Assembly: GCA_029948255.1 (NCBI GenBank)
Contig: JALIZF010001701.1
Span: 1-64,000, forward strand
DNA: 64,000 bases
Origin: Telmatactis stephensoni
Lineage: Eukaryota > Cnidaria > Anthozoa > Actiniaria > Isophelliidae
Direction of reading: 5' to 3'
Shown in pieces: positions 27,701-39,500 of the stretch; position 1 is the stretch's first letter, and every line of letters starts with the position of its first letter. Under the pieces are notes generated by a model, which had not been told where the DNA came from, made no database searches, and was given only the letters and a program-made list of their open reading frames with translations. Made by a program: the position numbers and the translations under genes.

Positions 27701-30700
27701 ATGAAAACTCAATTATTGACACACAAAATGTGTCAATCCAAAAATATTCAATTTGTCATATTTTCTAGTGGTGGAAAGTCAAATCTGAGCTCCTAGTTTT
27801 GGAAGGAGTGTGGATATTTTCTGATTCAAACAAATGATATACGTGTATGAAATGCTCATAAAATGAAAATGAATTTTTGATATTGAAGCCAGTAAAATGT
27901 ACATCAGTACATGATCCAGTGGCTGTCTCTTTTATGACATGTTTACTCTAACAAATTCTTAGCAAGTGTTTTTGCCAAGTTTAATTCTCAAAAAATAAAT
28001 TTCATTTATTAAACAATCTGCTTGCTTCTATTTTGTTTTCAGTTTGTATTTAAGAATTGTCATATGATATTTGAACTTCATTATTGATTCTAAAGTACAA
28101 CAATGAAGAATCTCATGACAAGGATTAATCCCCCTCCCACTGAGCAGGAAAATGTCAAAATTACCCACAGTCCCCCACCAAGCAGTTATAAAATGTTAGA
28201 AAAAATCCTCCCATGGATCGAGCAATAAAATATGTAAAATGACTACAGAGAACCCCCTCCTCCCCTGCTGAGCAAAATGTGAGGTGATAGTAAGGCATTT
28301 AAAGCAAGCATATAGTTCCACTTCCTAGTCTGATCCACTTCATGCACACCTGCCCAGAGAAAAACCCTGGTTACAGCCTTGCATGCATGAAAGTACTTCC
28401 ATTTGGTTTGAATTTCAGCATTAGAATTTAAGTTGCAAAATTTTGTATTAAAATCTAACTTCATTACATTCTTTTGCCAGTCTGTTTGCCCACTGCCTTA
28501 CACAGATCAAATTTTCAAAATCAGGAAACTCACTATCCAGAGAAACTGAAGTATCAGTGATAGTTGTGTTTGAAAAAATTGCATCGCACACTTTCAGAAA
28601 GCAAACCACAAATTGCTCTTCTTTTCTGATCAGAAAGTATCTGGAGGTCCTTGTCTCAGGAACAAACGATTGAAGAATACACACAGTGGCACCCATACAT
28701 TGCAACTGCAGGTTGACTTGGCAGATGTGGGATCCTGTAACAGCAGATAGAGGTTCAGTCTGGCCTTCCGCTCGGGTCTTAATTTCTAGCAAACACTGTG
28801 ATGGAAGGGATACAGCATTGCCAGTCTTCAAATCAGTTAGTATTTTGCATTTGTCTCCTGGGAATAGACGGTCAGGTGAAGCTCCATACCTCAGTGAATT
28901 TGGAAGGGGGATGAAACCAGGTGTTGTTAACTGAACACCAGCCTCGTTTGCAAAACAGTCAGCTGCAGTTGACTCATAAACAATTCCTCTGGTAAAATTT
29001 CGATTGTACTTGGGTGGCTCTGGCATTTTTTTCAAGATGCACTCCCAGGTGTTGATGAACTCCTTTTTACCATAAAGACCAATTACTCCAGGGGCTTTTG
29101 ATGAGGTCACTTTGCCAATTCTCTGATTAAACCAGGCTTGGCTCCTTTGTGGTGACTCAACTACATGCACATGAGCATTCTCTTTGTTTTGACTGAGCTG
29201 TAGGGAGAGATAGTTTGCTGCTAAAGGAACAGGGACACACCTTTGTAAATCTTTCTGGAACTCCTGAAATCATTAAAGATAGTATTGATTGTATACTATG
29301 AACATATGGGTAAAGAAGAATATTTTGCTTTTATTCTGCCTGCACAAATCTTTATACATAGAGTCCTCATTGTAATGGAGCAGTTCTATGGAAAACATTC
29401 TTACAAAACACAGTATTGCTATAAGTAATAACATGCATGATCACATGCTGCAAATATTCATACCCTATATCTCCACAGAGCCCACATCTCCCCCCAGGCC
29501 CACCCCCACTAACCTTAACACGCTGCTGGTCTACGAGAGGTTCTCCTCTTGGCCTTGATGTGAATATGACTTCATTAGGGAGTTTTCTTCTTTTGACAGC
29601 TGCCGGATGCAGATCTGAAGAATTTAGGACATGTTTTTTGAAAGTAATATTCTGAAGTGGTTTCCTTTTCATGAGCTCTTTTTCTGGATCTTGATTGGAT
29701 TTTAGGCTTGGAACTCCCCACTGTTGTCTAATTTCTGTGCAACTGAGTGGCTTCGGGAGGTGTGTTTGTCCAGACATTTTTGCTTCCACAAGCTTGTATG
29801 CAAGTGCTGCGATGTGCTTGCAAAACCCACGTTTTCCAGCGGGACAAGAGTGGTCTGTTGCAGCCAGGATCTCGCCAGTCTGTTTATCAAATAGGACAGA
29901 GCACAGGTATAGACCCTGGCCAGAAGAAATGCCTTTTGCTTGCTTCATCGCCGGTCGAGTGTAACCCTCAAGGAGAAACTTGTTTCCTGGGAGATCAAGG
30001 TTGACTCGCATTGCCTTTCCAGAGGTTTCAAACTTCTTTGTCATGGAAAAGGCATAGCCCTCGGTCAAGTGTCTTTTGTCATTTATCTTTTTAAAGAAAT
30101 TCTCCACAACTGAGTGGGTTATTGGCGGTATTTTGTCTATACACAAAGTCCAAGAGTTGGCTGGTACTTCTTCACCGGCGAGGAACTTTTCGTAACTTTT
30201 CTCGTTTGGGTTTTTTCCTTCGTCTCGCTTCTTCTGCGATATTTTCCCTTCTGGATCAATTAGAAATTTCTGATCCCAGCCCTCTCTGATGTACACACGA
30301 ATTCTGGGCAGATAAAAAAAACAAATACAGGAGTAGTTCACTTTTATAATTTCCTAGCAATAAATTTGTCATCGTAAAATCGACAACAATTTAAAAGGAC
30401 TGATGGACAACTTACTTTGTTTTCAGCTCATTCAATGAAAGTCCGGATAAATTCCGACAGCCTCTGCATTTTAGCCATCTCACTGCTTCAGCCTTTGTCA
30501 AAACTTCGATATCTTTACTAAGTTTTGCCCCAAAAACCTCAGCTTCTTTCAGCGAAACGTCGCTCGCCGCCATGTTTGTTTACATTTTGGTCTTCAACTA
30601 AATTTGGTACATTTTCCCAAAATGCAACGCGAGACGCCATCTTTTCCGGAAATGAGGATTCTAATGTTTAAGAGCCTTGCGCGCGCGATGGCGAAGTTAC

Positions 30701-33523
30701 TAAAAATAGCCTTAGTCGCCACGAACATCGCACAGACATCAATAGAGGGATTTCATGGCAGCCATGTTTATGGGCAAGTACAATAGAAGGTTTTTGAATT
30801 AGAAAAGATTTTATTTCTCTTGGGAAAAAAGTTATATTATTTTGATCACCAACATGGCTGCCGCGAACTCCCTCTATACTGAGTTTCGCTCTCTTAGTAT
30901 TATGGTCTCTTGATCATAAACGATGCTTTTGCGAGAGATAGCTTCTTTTGTAATGAACGTCTTCTTTATACAGTTGCTTGGTTTTAGGGATTTGATAGCC
31001 ATTAGAGAGATTAACCATCACGTATACAGGAAACGGCAAACGGCAGACAGGAACACGTGACCTACGAATTTCGAACCTGACATTGCGCGTTTGGTACTGA
31101 AACGAAAGAGCGACTTTTCACGTTTACGGCAAACGTAAAATGACCCATCTTCGCGTTGGAACAGCAACGCCAGACGCTCAAAAAGCAGGTCACGTGATCC
31201 TCTTTGCCGTTTGCCGTTTCTCGTGTACGTGATGCTTAATCTTTCTTTACGTGCAAACTATCATCATCATCATCATGATTATCATCATCATCATCATTAC
31301 CTGATGTTCTTCGGCTGGACGACAGGCACACTTGGATGTAAGATACTGCACATGGCTTGTATATGACACCGCTGGTCAAAGTCATGCCGTTCAATACATG
31401 CCAGTAACATTTCTCTCTTTTTACAAAGCGATGGCATCAAGCACGAGCTGAAAATATTTACAAATAATACGTTTAAACTGATTATCAAGATACAGTAAAG
31501 GCCCGGACACACGGTGCAACATTTCTTGAAACATTTGCTGAAACATCGCGCGCAACACAATGTTGCAGTGTGTGTCCACCCATTCCAGTGTTTCGCGAAA
31601 CGTTGCGCGCAACAGTCGCAGAAATAGGATCGAGTTCTACTTCTGCAACTGTCCAGAACTGTTGCGCGCAACATTGCACGAGATGTTTCAGTGCTGGACA
31701 CACGGTGCAACAGTGTTGCGCGCGATGTTTCAGCAAATGTTTCGGGAAAAGTTACACCTTGTGTCTGGGCCTTAAGGATTCTTAGTGATTTACACATAAA
31801 GAAGCTAGAGTGATCGGTTTCGCACGTCTACTGAGTGAACAATGGAAGCTCTCTTTCCAGACATTTCTAGTGTCCAGGATATAAGCATTTAGATTTGGGA
31901 AATGGTCTTGTGACTTCATTGAGTCACCCTCGCGTGCGCAGGCTTTTACAGTAGTCTTCGTATGAGTGTGAAACGAATGGTGTCTATAAAACATCCGATA
32001 TATTCCTGCCGTAACCGTGCAGTGACCGTACGGTGCTAGGCTGTTTTCACAGTCATGCAAAATCTGCTCTATCATCATCGTTGTTATCGTCATAATTTTA
32101 TTCCAACCAATCAGAGCGAGCGTAAGATTCTGTGATGTCATCTGCGCATGTGTATTCTAATCACACACAGTTTTCGACCAATCAGAACGCGCGTAATATA
32201 GCAGTTATTCTAAAACATCTGAGAGACAATAAATCTAGACGGACGATTCGTTTCTAGTATAAATTGTGCAGCTTACCAGTAGACAACTTTAAAATTGCCA
32301 TGTTTTTCTAAAACATCGATTACAGCGTACGTCTTGTCCCACTTCCGTCTGAGTTCCCAGTCTGTTAAGTATTTCACGGCTAAAAAAGAAGAAAAGAAAA
32401 AACCAATATAAGGAGATCAATTCTCTAAAAGACTAGCCTGCTTAGTACTAGACGACACAAATAGCCTCCTTCACAAGTTTCCTGCGCCATCGTGAAAGGT
32501 AGCCGTGCCTTTGCATCGAAGCGACACAAAGGGTGAGCTTGCAATGTTAGAGCCCTGTGAATAATTGTCCTAGGTGTCAAAAAGGGGAAAAAATTTATTT
32601 GGACGCAAGTTGTATTTTCCCACCGCCATTTTACTATATATTGTGGCGAAATTCATTAAGTTAAAACAACAAACGAGGCCATTCTTTGGAGGCAAGGTTT
32701 AGCCTAGTTTCCATAACAACGACCTCAGGCCGTCTAAATCGGATGACCGAGCTCTTTTAAGGTCGTCGCGCAACGCCAGAAAGTGTTGCGTGACAAGCGT
32801 TAAAGACGACCGATAATGATGAAGGAGGGCATTGATATAGACATATTACTCTTAATTTTTACTTCTTGTCCGTTATCGATAGCGTTATTGGAGACAAGTC
32901 GACAACAGACACGAAATATAAATCAAAGGGTCTGTCTTAATAGAGAACCTTTGGGTATTAGAATTTACAAGATATCATTCATTCAAATTTACAAGATATC
33001 ATTCACTATGAACCCACCTATTTTGTATGGAATTCCTTCAAGATGTATAACGGCCTGCAATAAAGAAAAATGCAAAAAATTAGGCACACACAAGAAATGC
33101 ATTTTAGAACTTCGTTTATTTGATTCTGCAAGGGAAAAGGTAACATGGATGAGACAGAGGGCGCGTATAAATGAAATATTGAATACAACCGTAACGAACG
33201 GACAGACAGACAAACTGGCAGACAGACAGCCAGATCGACAGAAAGCAATTGATAATATTGTTAGAAATTCCGATTGCTAAATTTTGTTGTTTGGTTGTGA
33301 TAAGTGTACGTCTGATTTCCTTGTAAAACATCACAATTGCTGCAGTGTTTTTGTTTTTGTTGTTGCTGTTGTTATAATAAGAAGTCTCAATCTTCTGGCC
33401 AGGCACTAACTAGCCAGGCACTAACTGGCCAGGCACTAACTGGCCAGGCACTAACTAGCCAGGCACTAACTGGTCAGGCACTAACTAGTGCCCTACCATC
33501 AGGAAGAGTAACTGTTGTTGTTG

Positions 33524-33555
<32 letters not shown>

Positions 33556-36500
33556 GGTGGTGGTGGTGGCGGTCGCTTCACAGTGCAAATACACCAACCA
33601 AGGCAACCCAAACACATTTTCATGCAAAAATTATGAAATCGCGATCAAGTTTATAAACAATAGAATATGTACATATTTTTTTGGTTTTTCGCTAAAAATA
33701 CAAATAATTTGCTTTAGGTGCAGGAAATACATCAAGATTGAACAAGAAGTATCTTAGGCTGTGGAACTCGCCACAATTGTTGCTCAGGGTCAAAAATGTG
33801 CTTTGAAAATTTGATTGAAAATTGTTTTGACTGTTTCGGTGGCCTTGGTTAATGCGGTATAAAACATTTCCCGTGCTCACTTGGACTTCAATCAAAACAA
33901 AACTTATCTATCCCGATTTTCATTCATCTATTTATTCCTCCATTACCTTGGTTATCGAGGGAGTATTTGGTGAGGTTGAATTCCTACGCCAAACCTTTGC
34001 TTCCTTTGTTTCCTTAATTTTCGACCAGTTTTCTGACAGCTCGCTTTCCAGTGACAAAAGCTTTTCAATCTCAGAGCTGTGTATGGGATTGTTGGATACA
34101 TATGGCTGGGGTTCATGGCGAAGTGTGCCGTGAACTGATGGACAACCTGAAGAGAAAGAGAAAAACAGCTATTTCATTAAAATGATACTTTTAGAAACCC
34201 AGCTATCTCAAATTCGGGTTACAATGAACTTTCTTTGAAACGGACATTCCCAGGAACAGATTGCTTTCCGTAAAAACCGTTCACAACACAGCGTGATAGA
34301 CGAGAAATGGCGGCGGGGTAGGCTTGGACTTATCAACCTCGTGACTACATTCCAGTCCCAATTGCAATGTCCGACCTTCTAGGAAATCAAAACAAAGGCA
34401 TATGCTGTCCCCGTGTTATTCGAGACTATCGAACGTGATGACGGCATTTACCCTGCTCATTTTTTGCGCCGTGCTATCAGACTTCAACATCCGTAACCAC
34501 AATGCCAGGGATAGCATTCTTGGAGGAAATGTGCTACGCATGCTTTCACGTATTGGAAGAAAACATTTTCTATTATTTCCTGGTTCTCATAAGGAACTTT
34601 TTCTCTTCTCGGAAATAGTGGAAGCTGGCGATCGTTGAGATAAGGAGATAAAAATAGATTTAAAAAAAGGAAGCAAGAAGAAAGGAAAAAAGGTAAATAG
34701 AAGAGAAAATTAGATGACTGAGTTCCACTTTAACGCCATTCGAGCAGCATTTTAGGCTCATTTCTAATGTAAACGCAACACACACGCGACATTTGAATGG
34801 CTTTTTACGCTATTGACCAATCAAATTGCACGGAAGCCATCTCTATGCTTGCACGTTTGTAAAGTTCATTCGTGTCACACTTGTAACAATATTTTACATT
34901 GTAAAAATAGTTTCTTTATTATCATAATGCATTCACTTATCTTTTAGATCGATGTTAAAATAGATAAGACTACAAAACTCGGCCTATTCCCAAGAGTTCA
35001 CGAACCTACATTTTCACACGTTATAAGTCAAGTAAAATTCGTTCTCTATTTGTGAGGACTGTTGATTGATATCCAGATTAAATAATCGATTATCAATTTA
35101 CGGCACACTGAATTTTTCTGACCTCACGCGAAACACAACCACAAGTCTCTAGTTCAAAGCAATCTGGAGCATTTTGAGTTTGGAAAAAAGATTTCTTTGT
35201 CTAGATAAAGAACACTAGAAAGTAGTTGGTCAACAAACGCGCGCATTGTGGGCCGAAGCGTTGGCGTCGGAAACAACTTATCAATGATTGTAGAAACGAT
35301 ATGCCCACAAGAAATCCTTGTTTACAATGTCAACTTATTCTCTAAAAGCTTGAATTATATTTCATCGAAATTCCGTGCGCCAAGTGTGACATAATGCACA
35401 CGAAAAATGAAACTTTAAAAGCTCAATACTGGCGAGTCAAAGATGTTCAAATTTTAGTTATCAGAGTCATTTCCGTCTTCTTGCACCAAAACGAAAATTA
35501 GTTAATTGACTAGATAATCTGAACAAAATACTTCAAATTATTACTTAGAGAATAATACTTACACTAAAAGCTAACAGATTAAATTATAGGCTTTTAGCAC
35601 GAAAATGATAGCATAGACGAAACACAACATTATCTCGTTCGGTTGAGAGAGTTTTGTTATTTGACTTTGAAATAATTAGAATTTAAAATCAACGAATGCT
35701 TTGCCCAAAGTTGTATCCAGTGTTCTTCATTTCTCCATTCAACTCGAATTTCAAAGTACTGACGGAAACAAAATTCCGAAAACAAGAGAGAAAATAAGAA
35801 AGGTCAACAGCTGCTTAAAAAGAAGAACCCCCTTCCTCAAAGACAATGTTATCTAGTTTATCTTGCAGTATATTTTATCTTAATCAAGATTCTTCCAAGA
35901 TTGTAATTGACTAGAGAGATGGATTCTGAGGCAAAAGAGTTCAAGTTCTAGGGATATTTATTGTCTGAAACCCAAACAAAAAGAATTGAATTGCCCATTT
36001 CAGACAATGCATCTTTTTTGTGGCTAACAGAATACACAATTCTCAGCATGGTGTCACAGTCTGATGGTGCGATGATATTGCTTTAGAACTTTTTGTCGTA
36101 AAATGCCAATAAATTGTAAGAAAGCAATTAAATTGTAAATAGTCACTTTGATGGGTTTTTAGTCTATAAAAAGTATGTTGATAATGACTATGATCATCAA
36201 TTTTTTGAGTCAAAGCTGACAACTTAATGCAGTATATGTCCCGTCACTTTTAATTTCCTTTTTTTAGCGAAAAATATAAATTAAAATTACATTGTATATT
36301 TTTCATAGATTAGACTACTGTATCTTTAGTCAAAATAATTGTCTGACCAATTTATTTCGGCAAAATTATATGTCTTGAATAAACTGTAATTGAGTGGTTT
36401 TATTTGCCACGTGACACAAAATAAAACTAAACTTATGTAATAGCCCAATAGACACAAAGGAAGCATGGAATAACAGTGTTCAATATTGTTTAGTGCTCAA

Positions 36501-39500
36501 TAGTTGAAGAGAAACAAAAAGAACCATTATAGAGTGCTAAGGTGTCAATGTCTGCTTGATATATGTCATTAGTGAAGTAACATACAACTCTAAACACACA
36601 TGTACGTGTAATTATTGTGGTTTGAAATTTTTCCAAAAGTTTTCAATTTTTAGGTCACTGTTTTGCTATCTTAGTCCACTTTCTTTTAGTCAAAATATCT
36701 AAGAGCCTGTTAACATGAAGACAAGTTGTCCCTGGTAGCAGGGATGACTCTTTTGTTTTCTTTTCCCTGGGGAACACAAAACAAGAATATCCCTGCTACC
36801 AGGGACAACTCGCCTTCATGTGAATGGGCCCTAAAACTAATAAATACATAACTTACTGTACCCACCATATGACCCTTTACCTAACCTTAAAAAAATCTTC
36901 CAAAAATTAAAATGACAGAAAACATTGAACCACACACATATATTTGTAACAAATAACTAGAAATTATATGAACTACAAGTAAAAATTTACCATTCAACTA
37001 GACTATGTTTCCTCCAAAATAACAATTATTATTTTGAGAACTGCCAAAAACAATTTGATATTCATTTATTTATGGACAATAAATTACACTGTATTTGAGG
37101 TTAAAACTTATAAGAAAGTGAGAAATACTTCAATATTACTTTAGCCAAGGAATTTATGATTTATTGAGGAGCAAGTGTTAGGGCAAACCACTATTAAATA
37201 TTTCTGGCATGTGAGTTAAAACCATGAATAAGTGCTATACACATCTATACGTATGCAAATACTGGTGTCACGAACTCCCACTGACCAGTGCATATTACAA
37301 TAAAGTGCTCGAGGGGTCCCAAAGAAGCAACTTAAAAAAACATCCAAGAATAATGACAACAGATCTATATGCGAGTCTACGTAAAAATATGTTTTACATG
37401 TACATTACAAGTAATTCTGTTAGATGGAGCTAGTAAATTATACACTCAGTCAATTAGTTTGCAAGTTTTAACAAATTAATGTAAAAATATACACTCTAAA
37501 GAAAAACCTTTAGGGGTATCAATAATTCATCACAACAACACCCAACAAAATTGCAAAACAAAAACCCAATTACAGATATCTAACAAAAACAAGCGTGTAA
37601 ACTTACAACGTATTAGAATGTTATTACAACAATTCTTTTTAAATAACTCCTTTGGGTACATCCATAATATCCTGGATATTGATAAAACTATCATCTAGCC
37701 AACTGTTTTCTGCTAATAGTAATTATTTGTGTGTGTTCAGTCATAAATAATATAGCTAGTTTGCTTGTGACAGAGGGATTCATCATCAATGACACTTTTA
37801 GGAGTACAATTGAACTCATACTGAGATATGTTCCTAGAATAACTTTTTTGGTAAAAACTTTGAATTTTTTACAAATAAATTGCTTCATAAGTAACCATGA
37901 ATTTCCTGCTGTGTACTCATAGTTTTAGTGTCTTAATTCATATAAAATTTCAAATATTTTTCAGGCCGGAGTTTTTCCCAGTTATGAGTAACCTTATTTT
38001 TGAAGAAAAAATAGCTGCAGTTGATTAGATTCTATGCACGGTGTTAAGATTACAATTCCTGTTCTCCCAATTTCATGAGAGCCTGTTTCAGCTTTCTTTC
38101 CTCTATTTAGTGTAGATCACTTTACAGTGCCAACAGGTGAAATGGCACCCTGAACATGACAACACAACATGGACATGGAGATAAATGTCTTTTTATCTTA
38201 ATTAATACAACTACTGCCTAAGGATGTACAGAATACAATTGTACATTGTATGCTCTTTAGAGATAAACATATTTATCACACCATATTATAGACAATTGGA
38301 GGTCGTGTTAAGTGTGTATTACATAAATACTGCTGTAAATGTAAGATATGGCAAATTGATAAAATGTAATATATCTGAATATCAACCAAAAATGGGCCAT
38401 CTTCATGCCCATTCCCTTTAATATATATTGTACTAAAGCAGTGGAGAGAATTTACTGAGTTTATATCCACTGTAATAACTTTATTTTTCACAAGGGTAAC
38501 ACTGTTACCTATAAAGATAATTTTCAGCTGGTCCTTAAGCTTTCTTCTACTGTACATATAGATGTATGTATTCAACCACTTTAACAGGAACTGTAAACCT
38601 TAACAGAGGTCGACCTAAATTGAAACATTTTTGTGTATACAGTCTACAACAATATTTAATTTATTCTGCTTGCATCTTCATCAACAATATGGGAATTTGC
38701 TAGGTCAGGAAACCATTAATACAAGGACCCTGAAGGGATTCAGCAGACAGGAAATAAGGATAATTCTCTCAAAGAATAATTCCACCAAGAACAATTCTCT
38801 CATAATAGATTGCAACTATATTTTTTTTCCGACAGCCTAAGGTTTTTAAAAGCATACACAATTATGGATATTAACTTTAAATGCACAAAAGGGGATGAAA
38901 AGAGCCACTGCGATGAGAGCAGACAAACAAAATGAGAATAAATATTTACATAATCCTTGGACCTATTGACTTCTATTTTTAGAAAAGCAATGTTTTTCCA
39001 ATTCTGCTGTTTATTTCAATTCTTGAATCAATTCGATTTTATTTCTGCTTTTCCTATTTTGCTACTGAAATATCAGATAAGTTGAGATGAGTTGAGAATG
39101 CTACTAAAGCTCTGAGTTCTACAGAGCTTGATATATAATTAGTATGCAAGTAGGACTGTCTTGCTTTCCAAGTGGCTGCTTATACTGTAGCCCCCTACAC
39201 AGAGAACCCCAAGGCCGTCACAGTGCTTCACAGCTAATTGATTGTGGCTGGCTACAGTGTACGCTGTAGTTCATCTTTCTTAAACAGACTTGACAATACC
39301 TTGCACTGTTGGTACAAATCACTATACTGCAACTTACAAGTTACTATGGAAACATTTCATGTGCACAATGGCTATAGGTAAATGTCAAATATAGAAACCA
39401 ATATGTCCTTCCGATCGATACAATATAACACACAAATCAATTTATCATGTTCCAATATTCAAAAAATAAGGTGAAGATATGTGACCAAGAAAATACTTGT

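Larger units (their letters stand above)
25387..30912. mobile_element. Complete two-gene THAP-DDE / SWIM-YqaJ DNA transposon
   Basis: The element begins CAAGAGACCATAATACTAAG and ends with the inverse; inverted repeats extend nearly 280 bp on the left (to about 25660) and include GGAAAAGATGGCGTCTCGCG and a GTAAACAAACATGGCGGC block. Between them lie a transposase on the plus strand and a spliced nuclease gene on the minus strand, converging at about 27.3-28.4 kb. A perfect 7-bp duplication flanks it, and the right repeat is split by a nested 132-bp MITE. The protein pair resembles the Harbinger-related ISL2EU type as I recall it, but the duplication length does not fit what I recall for that group, so I leave the superfamily open. 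Confidence 0.93.

Noticed and set aside
31297..31797. 166-codon ORF as a separate gene
   Set aside because: Only 31447-31301 is coding (START exon); the rest translates the palindromic MITE next to it.
33741..33780. Alternative 37-nt START exon in this stretch
   Set aside because: It lacks AG/GT borders; the copy at 33018-33054 has both splice sites, exact length and matching sequence (EGIPYK).
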